Assembly (NCBI GenBank): GCA_035512195.1
Contig: DATKEK010000011.1
Coordinates: forward strand, 1 to 7,211
Length of the DNA: 7,211 nucleotides
From: DATKEK01 sp035512195
GTDB lineage: Bacteria; Pseudomonadota; Gammaproteobacteria; Burkholderiales; Eutrophovitaceae
Direction of reading: 5' to 3'
How positions within the stretch are numbered: position 1 is the first letter of the stretch; each line of letters begins with the position of its first letter. The position numbers and the translations under genes are program-made. The notes below the pieces were generated by a model, which was not told where the DNA came from, searched no databases, and was given only the letters and a program-made list of their open reading frames with translations. This document shows positions 1 to 5,593 of the stretch, in pieces.

Positions 1-63
1 ACCCTGAACCGTCGTAGCGGAGAGCTGCCCGGCAAGGTGTCGTGTAATTTCTTCTTCGCGCTT

Positions 64-105
64 TCCTTCCGCGCCCTCTGCGTCCTCCGCGTTTAGAGCT
101 TCCTT
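64..105. repeat. Degenerate 9-base-period repeat (CYGCGYCCT type)
   Basis: Three adjacent 9-base units are visible: CCGCGCCCT (69-77), CTGCGTCCT (78-86) and CCGCGTTTA (87-95), followed by GAGCTTCCTT. Blocks of this CTCTGCGTCCTCTGCG style are familiar as dispersed intergenic repeats in many bacterial genomes, often near GxxExxY genes. That link is recalled knowledge, not something shown here. It may be a relic arm of such an element. Confidence 0.5.
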
Positions 106-166
106 CACAGCGTGCCCCGGTCGAGCGGCATGAATGTCCACAGGGTCTTTTACCGCGGTCAGCCGT

Positions 167-172
167 TATAAT
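167..172 (+). promoter_or_regulatory. Putative -10 box of valS promoter
   Basis: A perfect TATAAT lies 38 bases before the valS ATG. No good -35 hexamer sits 16-18 bases upstream: the 17-base position reads GGTCTT. The call rests on the -10 box and its position alone. Confidence 0.45.
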
Positions 173-209
173 CCGCCGCTTTCGCAATGACTTTTTTCCT
201 CCGCTCAAG

Positions 210-3080
210 ATGGAACTAGCAAAGAGCTTCGAGCCGAAGGCGATCGAGGGCCGTTGGTATGACTACTGGGAGTCGCGCGGGCTGTTTGCGCACGACAGCG
301 ATCCCGGCCGCCCCGCCTATTGCATCCAGCTCCCGCCGCCGAACGTCACCGGCACGCTGCACATGGGGCATGCGTTCCAGCAGACGCTGATGGACGCGCT
401 GATCCGCTACCACCGCATGCGCGGGTACGACACCAACTGGGTGGTCGGCACCGATCACGCCGGAATCGCCACGCAGATCGTGGTCGAGCGACAGCTCGAG
501 CTCGAAGGCAAGACGCGTCACGATCTCGGGCGCGAGAAGTTCGTCGAGCGCGTGTGGAAATGGAAGCAGGAGTCCGGCGCCACCATCACCTGCCAGATGC
601 GACGACTCGGCACCTCCGCCAACTGGACGTATGCCGACACCGAGGGCCAGAACAGCGGCTACTTCACCATGGACGCGCACATGTCGCGCGCGGTGATCGA
701 GGTGTTCGTGCGGCTGTACGAAGACGGCCTGATCTATCGCGGCAAGCGCCTGGTCAACTGGGATCCGGTGCTCGGCACCGCGGTGTCGGATCTGGAAGTC
801 GACAGCGAGGAGGAAGACGGCCGCATCTGGGAGATCCGCTATCCCATGGCCGATGGTTCCGGCAGCGTGGTAGTGGCGACCACGCGCCCGGAGACGATGC
901 TCGGCGACGTCGCGATCGCGGTGCACCCGGACGACGAACGCTTTCGCGGCCTGGTCGGCAGGCAGGTGGTGCTGCCGCTCACCGGCCGCACGATCCCGGT
1001 GATCGCGGACGAATACGTCGACCCCGAGTTCGGCACCGGCTGCGTGAAGATCACCCCGGCGCACGACTTCAACGACTACCAGGTGGGCCAGCGTCACGGC
1101 TTCGAACCAATCGGCATCCTGACGCTGGACGCGAAGATCAACGATCACGGCCCGCAGGCGTACCGCGGGCTCGACCGTCTCGAGGCGCGAAAACGCGTAC
1201 TGGTCGATCTCAAGGCGCAGGACCTGCTGGTTTCCGAGAAACCGCACAAGCTGAAGGTGCCGCGCTCCGGGCGCACCGGCGTGATCGTCGAGCCAATGCT
1301 CACCGATCAATGGTTCGTGCGCATGGAAGGCCTGGCGAAGCGCGGACTGGATGCGGTTGCAGGCGGCGAAGTGAAGTTCTATCCGGAGCACTGGACCACG
1401 ACCTACAACCACTGGCTGGAGAACATCCAGGACTGGTGCATCTCGCGGCAGCTCTGGTGGGGACATCAGATCCCGGCGTGGTACGACGAACAGGGCAGCC
1501 TCTACGTCGCAAGGACTGCGGAGGAAGCGAAGAAACTCGCGGCTGCGAAGGGCGTTTCCGGAGAATTGCGCCGCGACGAGGATGTGCTGGATACCTGGTT
1601 TTCTTCCGCGCTGGTGCCGTTCACCTCGCTTGGCTGGCCGGAGAAGACGCCCGACCTCGACCGCTACCTGCCGTCATCGGTGCTGGTCACCGGTTTCGAC
1701 ATCATCTTCTTCTGGGTGGCACGGATGGTGATGATGACCACGCACTTCACCGGGCGTGTGCCTTTCCGCCATGTGTACATCAACGCCATCGTGCGCGATG
1801 CCGAAGGCCGGAAGATGTCCAAGTCGAAGGGCAATACGCTCGATCCGCTGGACCTGATCGACGGCATTACGCTGCCGGCCCTGCTCGAGAAATCCTCCGT
1901 CGGGCTGCTGCGCGCAGAGCACAGGCAGAAAATCGAAAAGACCATCCGCAAGAACTATCCGGACGGTATCCCGGCATTCGGCGCGGACGCGCTGCGCTTC
2001 ACCTTTGCCTCGCTCGCTTCGTTTGCGCGCACGCTGAATTTCGACCTGAACCGCTGCGAGGGCTACCGCAATTTCTGCAACAAGCTGTGGAACGCCTCGC
2101 GCTTCGTGCTGATGAACTGCGAGGGAAAGGACTGCGGCATTTCCCTCACCCCTTCCCCTCTCCCGGGAGGAGAGGGGCAACGGCTCCCTTCTCCCTCCGG
2201 GACAAGGGAACACTTGAAGCGGAGCAGAAGGGCCGGGGATGAGGGAGACCTCGATTTCTCCCAGGCCGACCGCTGGATCGTCAGCCTGCTGCAACGAGTG
2301 GAAGCCGAGGTTGAGAAGGGCTTCGCCGAGTACCGCTTCGACCACGTAGCCGGCGCGATCTACAAGTTCGTGTGGGACGAGTACTGCGACTGGTATGTCG
2401 AGATCGCCAAGGTCCAGCTTCAGCACGGCAGCGAAGCCCAGCAGCGCGCCACGCGCCGCACCCTGCTGCGGGTACTGGAAACGATCCTGCGCCTCGCGCA
2501 CCCGATCATCCCGTTCATCACCGAGGAACTGTGGCAAAAGGTGGCGCCGCTCGCCGGCCGGACGGGCGAAACCATCCTGCGCGCGGCCTACCCGCAGTCC
2601 GATGCTTCACGCATCGACAGCGATGCCGAAGCGCGAATCGGGGAACTGAAAGAGCTGGTCACCGCCTGCCGCACGCTGCGCGCGGAAATGAGCATTTCCC
2701 CCGCGCAGCGCGTGCCGCTGCTCGCCGCCGGCGACAAAACCTCGATCGAACGCTGGGCGCCCTATCTCGCCGTGCTCGGCAAGCTTTCCGAAGTGACCGC
2801 GGTTGGCGAAGAGTTACCCAAGGCCGAAGCCCCGGTGGCCATCGCCGGCAACTTCCGGCTCATGCTCAAGATCGAAATCGATATCGCCGCCGAACGCGAG
2901 CGCCTGGGCAAGGAAGCCGTGCGACTTCAGGGCGAAATCGAAAAGGCGAAGGCGAAGCTGTCCAACGCCAACTTCGTAGAGCGCGCCCCAGCCGCAGTCG
3001 TCGCGCAGGAAAAGGAAAGGCTCGCGAACTTCACCGGCACACTGGAAAAGGTCAAGGGTCACCTGGATCGGTTGAAATGA
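210..3080 (+). CDS. valS: Valyl-tRNA synthetase with in-frame repeat insertion
   Basis: This cytoplasmic class I aminoacyl-tRNA synthetase charges tRNA-Val with valine using ATP and hydrolyses mischarged Thr-tRNA. The 956 residues are close to the E. coli length (about 951). The HIGH signature is HMGH at 51-54, after PPPNVTGTL. The editing (CP1) domain shows TTRPETMLGD at 224-233 and HDFND at 285-289. The catalytic core resumes with SRQLWWGH, and the KMSKS loop is intact at 535-539. The anticodon-binding domain starts near DRWIV (about residue 685). A charged coiled-coil typical of the ValRS C-terminus occupies about 890-956. Residues 645-679 are encoded by a palindromic repeat and have no counterpart in E. 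coli ValS, where the block corresponding to DCG...ADRWI is much shorter. The ATG at 210 gives the family N-terminus (LAKSFEPKAIEGRWYDYW); no clear Shine-Dalgarno precedes it. No other gene shares its strand closely. Confidence 0.97.
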   Translation: MELAKSFEPKAIEGRWYDYWESRGLFAHDSDPGRPAYCIQLPPPNVTGTLHMGHAFQQTLMDALIRYHRMRGYDTNWVVGTDHAGIATQIVVERQLELEGKTRHDLGREKFVERVWKWKQESGATITCQMRRLGTSANWTYADTEGQNSGYFTMDAHMSRAVIEVFVRLYEDGLIYRGKRLVNWDPVLGTAVSDLEVDSEEEDGRIWEIRYPMADGSGSVVVATTRPETMLGDVAIAVHPDDERFRGLVGRQVVLPLTGRTIPVIADEYVDPEFGTGCVKITPAHDFNDYQVGQRHGFEPIGILTLDAKINDHGPQAYRGLDRLEARKRVLVDLKAQDLLVSEKPHKLKVPRSGRTGVIVEPMLTDQWFVRMEGLAKRGLDAVAGGEVKFYPEHWTTTYNHWLENIQDWCISRQLWWGHQIPAWYDEQGSLYVARTAEEAKKLAAAKGVSGELRRDEDVLDTWFSSALVPFTSLGWPEKTPDLDRYLPSSVLVTGFDIIFFWVARMVMMTTHFTGRVPFRHVYINAIVRDAEGRKMSKSKGNTLDPLDLIDGITLPALLEKSSVGLLRAEHRQKIEKTIRKNYPDGIPAFGADALRFTFASLASFARTLNFDLNRCEGYRNFCNKLWNASRFVLMNCEGKDCGISLTPSPLPGGEGQRLPSPSGTREHLKRSRRAGDEGDLDFSQADRWIVSLLQRVEAEVEKGFAEYRFDHVAGAIYKFVWDEYCDWYVEIAKVQLQHGSEAQQRATRRTLLRVLETILRLAHPIIPFITEELWQKVAPLAGRTGETILRAAYPQSDASRIDSDAEARIGELKELVTACRTLRAEMSISPAQRVPLLAAGDKTSIERWAPYLAVLGKLSEVTAVGEELPKAEAPVAIAGNFRLMLKIEIDIAAERERLGKEAVRLQGEIEKAKAKLSNANFVERAPAAVVAQEKERLANFTGTLEKVKGHLDRLK
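2142..2246. repeat. Palindromic repeat element inserted in valS reading frame
   Basis: The block begins TCCCTCACCCC and ends GGGGATGAGGGA, which are inverted copies differing at one position over the first 11 bases. Inside is a perfect 9-bp stem with a 5-base loop (2155-2163 pairing with 2169-2177, around CGGGA). A further CCCTTCT/AGAAGGG pair lies within the right half. The block is 105 bases, exactly 35 codons without a stop, and encodes a low-complexity Pro/Gly/Arg-rich segment (SLTPSPLPGGEGQR...). GC-rich palindromes starting CCCTCACCCC and containing CCCCTCTCCC are common dispersed intergenic repeats in proteobacteria; I cannot name the family. Exact ends are uncertain by a few bases. 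Confidence 0.85.
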
Positions 3081-3088
3081 AGGACTTA

Positions 3089-3116
3089 ACCACCAAGGCA
3101 CCAAGACACCAAGAAA
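3089..3116 (+). repeat. Left inverted repeat of GxxExxY unit
   Basis: Three consecutive 8-base units, CACCAAGG, CACCAAGA and CACCAAGA (3091-3114), are preceded by AC and followed by AA. It starts eight bases after the valS stop codon and is the inverted mate of 3566-3593, with one mismatch. Confidence 0.9.
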
Positions 3117-3158
3117 ATCCTTAACGCGTCAAGAGCCGATCCCGTTGGAGACGAGCTT

Positions 3159-3560
3159 ATGCTGCGACCTGCACCGGAACCAATAACTCCAGAGCTGGAC
3201 GTCATTGCGAGACAGATCGTCGACGCTGCCTTTCAGGTGCATGCCTCAATGGGTCCAGGGCTGCTCGAATCGGTTTACGAGGCGTGCCTGAGCGCCGAGT
3301 TGTAGGATCATGGCTTAAAGCACGTTCGCCAGGCGCTCATTCCGTTGCAGTACAAGGGCCGGCACATCGAACCAGGGTTACGAGCCGATCTGATCGTAGA
3401 GAGGTGTGTCCTGGTGGAGCTCAAGTCTGTGGAACGGCTGCATGTCGTGCACGAAGCTCAGGTATTTTCGTATTTGAAGCTGACCGGATTGCGACTTGGC
3501 CTACTCCTGAATTTCAACGTGGCACTCATAAAGCACGGCATCAGAAGGATCGTTCTCTGA
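3159..3560 (+). pseudogene. GxxExxY family protein, interrupted by an amber codon
   Basis: Read through the single TAG at codon 49 (3303-3305), this gives a full-length protein of about 133 codons. The family name motif is present as GLLESVY (34-40). The PD-(D/E)XK nuclease-like signature follows as RADL (Asp77) and ELK (Glu87, Lys89), and the C-terminus GLLLNFNVALIKHGIRRIVL is the usual one. GGAG at 3147-3150, eight bases before the ATG, supports the start. The frame is otherwise undamaged, so one CAG-to-TAG change (the usual text here resembles ELQDHGL) would explain it. The family's biological function is unknown to me; nuclease activity is suggested by fold only. It could be a recent pseudogene, a readthrough product, or a sequencing error. 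A downstream restart would lack the GxxExxY motif. Confidence 0.85.
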
Positions 3561-3565
3561 AGGCA

Positions 3566-3593
3566 TTTCTTGGTGCCTTGGTGCCTTGGTGGT
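3566..3593 (-). repeat. Right inverted repeat of GxxExxY unit
   Basis: This is the reverse complement of the left repeat with one difference in 28 bases. On the opposite strand it reads as CACCAAGG, CACCAAGG, CACCAAGA. It lies between the GxxExxY stop and the start of the transporter gene. Confidence 0.9.
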
Positions 3594-3619
3594 GAGAAGG
3601 CTTTTTCCCGATCGCAGAC

Positions 3620-4816
3620 ATGTTCCGCGCGCTGAGACACCAGAACTTCCGGCTGTTCTTCGCCAGCCAGGCGGTGTCGATCCTTGGCAGCTGGATGCAG
3701 CAGATCGCGCTGGCGTGGCTGGTTTATCGCACGACGGGATCGGCGTTTCTGCTCGGGGTGGTGACTTTCGCCAACCAGGCGCCGATTCTTTTCATTGCGC
3801 CGTTCTCCGGGCTGCTCGCCGATCGCTTCGATCGCAGGAAGATGCTGATCGTCACGCAGTCGCTCGCGGCCGGTCAGGCACTGCTGCTTGCCGTGCTCAC
3901 GCTTTCGGGGCTGATCGAAGCGTGGCACATCATCGTGCTGGCGCTGTTCTATGGCATCGCGATGGGGCTGGACACACCGGTCAGGCAATCGCTGCTGATC
4001 GACATGATCGGCGACCGGGCGGACCTGCCGAATGCGATCGCGCTGAATTCCTTCCTGATGAACAGCGGCCGCCTCATCGGGCCGTCGATCGCCGGCGTAC
4101 TGCTGCTGTACGTCAGCGAAGGGATCTGCTTCCTCATCAACGCCGCGAGCTTCCTTGGCGTGGTATGGGTAGCGACCCGGCTGCCGAGCAAGCCGCGCTC
4201 CACGGAGATTCCGGCGGGCTATCTGCGCGCGCTTGCGGAGGCGCTCGAGTACATGTGGAAGACCGAAACCATCCGCCTGCTGCTGGCGCTGGTCGCGTCG
4301 ATCGCATTCTTCGCTTCTTCGTATCTGGTACTGATGCCGGTGTTCGCGCGAGACGTGTTCGGCGGCGGATCGGAAACGCTCGGCTTCCTGGTCGGCGCCG
4401 CCGGATTCGGCGCCGTAGTCGGCACCGCCTATCTCGCCGGCCGCGGGCGCGTGGAGACCTTGCCGCGCAGGCTGATGTCCACCAGCATCCTGGCCGGCGT
4501 GGCCCTGGCGCTCGTTGGACTATCGGAAACGCTGTGGATCGCGCTGCCGCTGATGGTCTGCCTTGGTTTCGGCATCATCGTCACCGCCGCCTCGGCGAAC
4601 ATGGTCATCCAGTCGATCGTGCCGGACGAGAAGCGCGGGCGCATCGTCAGCTTCTATGCTGCGTCGTTTCTCGGCGTAATGCCGCTCGGTGCGCTCGTGG
4701 CCGGCAGCCTGGCCGGCGCGATCGGTGCGCCGGCAACCGCAACGGTTTTCGGCGTGTGCTGTGTGTTACTGGGCACCGTTCTTGGTGCGAAACTGCGGTC
4801 GAAACGCTCTCGCTAA
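3620..4816 (+). CDS. MFS transporter, EntS/MFS_3-like exporter
   Basis: This inner-membrane protein of 398 residues has about 12 hydrophobic segments, the standard size for a major facilitator. The N-terminus FRALRHQNFRLFFASQAVS, with LGSWMQQIALAWLVYRTTGSA, is characteristic of the MFS_3 group that includes the enterobactin exporter EntS. The loop 2-3 signature motif A is clear as GLLADRFDRRKML (64-76). A cytoplasmic linker near 190-215 separates the two six-helix halves, and a basic tail (KLRSKRSR) ends the protein. Family knowledge suggests proton-driven efflux of a small molecule or siderophore. No siderophore or drug-resistance genes lie nearby, so the substrate is open. The ATG at 3620 fits the family start, but its Shine-Dalgarno is weak. 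The stop overlaps the convergent toxin stop by four bases. Confidence 0.9.
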   Translation: MFRALRHQNFRLFFASQAVSILGSWMQQIALAWLVYRTTGSAFLLGVVTFANQAPILFIAPFSGLLADRFDRRKMLIVTQSLAAGQALLLAVLTLSGLIEAWHIIVLALFYGIAMGLDTPVRQSLLIDMIGDRADLPNAIALNSFLMNSGRLIGPSIAGVLLLYVSEGICFLINAASFLGVVWVATRLPSKPRSTEIPAGYLRALAEALEYMWKTETIRLLLALVASIAFFASSYLVLMPVFARDVFGGGSETLGFLVGAAGFGAVVGTAYLAGRGRVETLPRRLMSTSILAGVALALVGLSETLWIALPLMVCLGFGIIVTAASANMVIQSIVPDEKRGRIVSFYAASFLGVMPLGALVAGSLAGAIGAPATATVFGVCCVLLGTVLGAKLRSKRSR

Positions 4817-5106
4817 GGATACCGCCTGCGTTGGTGCAGTACCCGGCCTATCTTTATGCTTTTCGCGGTAACACGATATACAAGAGTATATGGGGTTCCT
4901 GTGACCGGAAGCTCACGCGTGCCGGGCTTCTGGCCCGCACAACCTGCGACCGGATTCTCTGCGAGCTGATCCGCAGCCAGTGCGATGCAATCGCGAATCC
5001 GTGATGCTGCCGAGAGATTCCTGGTAGCCAGAAACTCGAACGAGTCGAAGAGCTCTCGCAACCCCACGCGGGACCACTCAAGCCGTCTTCTTCCGGCTGT
5101 GGCCAT
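4813..5106 (-). CDS. ParE/RelE-superfamily toxin
   Basis: This small basic protein of 97 residues has the layout of ParE-type toxins. LEWSRVGLRELFDSFEFLA (9-27) corresponds to the usual first strand and helix. A second helix follows (NLSAASRIRDCIALAADQLAENP in the family pattern, about 30-52). The conserved KPGTREL, GTPYTLVYRV and IKIGRVLHQRRRYP blocks form the C-terminal sheet. ParE proteins typically poison DNA gyrase, whereas RelE relatives cleave mRNA; sequence reading alone cannot decide which. It lies directly downstream of an RHH antitoxin gene and overlaps its end by 29 bases, indicating coupled translation. ATG 5106 is the start that gives a full first strand. An extra MATAGRRR leader before the usual start region is slightly odd. 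Its stop overlaps the stop of the convergent transporter gene. Confidence 0.85.
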   Translation of the reverse strand: MATAGRRRLEWSRVGLRELFDSFEFLATRNLSAASRIRDCIALAADQLAENPVAGCAGQKPGTRELPVTGTPYTLVYRVTAKSIKIGRVLHQRRRYP

Positions 5107-5332
5107 GCTTCTTCAGGATCCGATCCAGGCCAGACAACACCTCTTCGGTGGTGGCTGCGGTTCCTCGTTCCAGATCCTCGAACCCGGCCTCGATCGCAGA
5201 CAGCCGGCCTTCCAGGTAATCGAGCCTTTCCGCGATGGCCTGGACAGCAATCGTCTGGGGTGAGCGACGTACGCGCTCGGAAGCCTGCTTCAGGCGCTTT
5301 TCGAGCGACTTCGGAATGGACAGATTCGACAT
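5078..5332 (-). CDS. RHH (CopG/ParD-like) antitoxin
   Basis: This 84-residue protein is the first gene of a two-gene toxin-antitoxin operon. Residues 3-40 fit a ribbon-helix-helix DNA-binding fold: a short strand (LSIPKSL), helix A (EKRLKQASERV), a turn with RSPQ, and helix B (TIAVQAIAERLDYLEG). The acidic C-terminal half (about 45-72) would be the toxin-binding arm, and a basic tail (KKHGHSRKK) ends it. RHH antitoxins of this class neutralise a ParE/RelE toxin and repress their own operon. A palindrome over the predicted -35 box (5382-5392) is a natural operator candidate. The ATG at 5332 has only a weak GGAAAA-like ribosome-binding site. I infer the partner from position and the 29-base overlap with the toxin gene. 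Confidence 0.85.
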   Translation of the reverse strand: MSNLSIPKSLEKRLKQASERVRRSPQTIAVQAIAERLDYLEGRLSAIEAGFEDLERGTAATTEEVLSGLDRILKKHGHSRKKTA

Positions 5333-5360
5333 GTTTGGGATTTTCCGGCTAGTGCGACAA

Positions 5361-5389
5361 ATCTTACGACATTCGCAGGGACAGTGTCA
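5361..5389 (-). promoter_or_regulatory. Putative promoter of the toxin-antitoxin operon
   Basis: On the minus strand a -10 box TAAGAT (5366-5361) is separated by 17 bases from TGACAC (5389-5384); one base further out GTGACA gives 18-base spacing. Transcription would start roughly 20 bases before the antitoxin ATG. Position and spacing are good; the -35 match is moderate. Confidence 0.5.
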
Positions 5390-5447
5390 CTGGAGCCGGC
5401 CGAACGTCCATACTCACCGAAGGTCCCGTTTGAGCCGGCTCTGTCCC
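5378..5447. repeat. Imperfect inverted repeat
   Basis: GGGACAG (5378-5384) and AGCCGGC (5394-5400) on the left are matched by the contiguous GCCGGCT and CTGTCCC on the right (5434-5447), giving a 14-bp stem with a 9-base bulge in the left arm. A small TCCCG-TTAT-CGGGA hairpin (5444-5457) competes with it. No T-tract follows, so a terminator is unlikely. It may be a repeat-element remnant. Confidence 0.45.
5382..5392. promoter_or_regulatory. Candidate operator palindrome CAGTGTCACTG
   Basis: This perfect 5-bp dyad around a central T covers the predicted -35 box of the antitoxin promoter. RHH antitoxins commonly bind short palindromes over their own promoter, so this is the likeliest autoregulatory site. 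There is only one clear copy. Confidence 0.4.
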
Positions 5448-5480
5448 GTTATCGGGAGGTTGCGGGGCAAGCAAGAACGA

Positions 5481-5523
5481 ACTACGAGATCGCCACGACC
5501 GCTGCGCAGCCTCGCGATGACGC
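5481..5523. repeat. Dispersed-repeat-like block (ACGAGATCGCCACG...CTCGCGATGACG)
   Basis: The pattern ACGAGAT(T/C)GCCACG..CGCTGCGCAGCCTCGC(A/G)ATGACG resembles a widespread intergenic repeat seen in many bacterial contigs (CTCGCAATGACG type). Recognition is by memory of the pattern; only one copy is visible here. Confidence 0.4.
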
Positions 5524-5535
5524 CGCGGAGAGGGC

Positions 5536-5563
5536 AAAAAAACGGGCGCCCGAAAGCGCCCGT
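5536..5563 (-). terminator. Rho-independent terminator of the porin gene
   Basis: On the minus strand an 8-bp perfect stem ACGGGCGC/GCGCCCGT with a 6-base loop is followed directly by a run of seven T (5542-5536). It lies about 30 bases past the porin stop codon, the expected place. Confidence 0.9.
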
Positions 5564-5593
5564 GGAGTTCGAACCGATCTGGGTTAAGCCGGA

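Larger units (their letters stand above)
1..209. other. Intergenic region upstream of valS
   Basis: I see no gene here. It contains a short 9-base-period repeat block (64-105) and a TATAAT box just before valS. The first 60 bases hold nothing I can recognise. Whether a gene ends to the left of the window cannot be seen. Confidence 0.6.
3089..3593 (+). mobile_element. Inverted-repeat-bounded GxxExxY unit (putative small mobile cassette)
   Basis: This 505-base unit is bounded by 28-base inverted repeats (3089-3116 and 3566-3593) that match at 27 of 28 positions, and it holds one gene of the GxxExxY family. The right repeat begins five bases after that gene's stop codon. It fills almost the whole gap between valS and the transporter. 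No transposase is present, so any movement would need help in trans. A convincing target duplication is not visible: GAAGG occurs at 3079-3083 and 3596-3600 but is not flush with the repeats. That it is mobile is an inference. Confidence 0.5.

Noticed and set aside
216..1466. Long open frame of 416 codons on the minus strand opposite valS
   Set aside because: It is antisense to an unmistakable valS with no recognisable protein pattern; long antisense frames are expected in GC-rich DNA with strong codon bias.
320..2242. Long open frame of 640 codons on the plus strand in another frame of valS
   Set aside because: Its product is Arg/Ala/His-rich low-complexity text typical of a shifted frame of a GC-rich gene, and all family motifs lie in the valS frame.
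3200..3216. Match of GTCATTGCGAGA to the tail of the dispersed repeat type seen at 5481-5523
   Set aside because: It encodes part of the normal GxxExxY N-terminus (DVIARQIV) and is too short; probably coincidence.
3089..3593. CRISPR-like interpretation of the CACCAAGG repeats
   Set aside because: The units are 8 bases in direct tandem with no spacers, and the two blocks are inverted around a gene.
3284..3595. Plus-strand frame over the GxxExxY gene that could look like a separate small protein
   Set aside because: The conserved family text is in the frame starting at 3159; this frame has no family pattern and runs through the right inverted repeat.
3586..5004. A 472-codon plus-strand frame overlapping the transporter
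   Set aside because: It is a shifted frame of the transporter gene with Arg-rich composition and no membrane segments.
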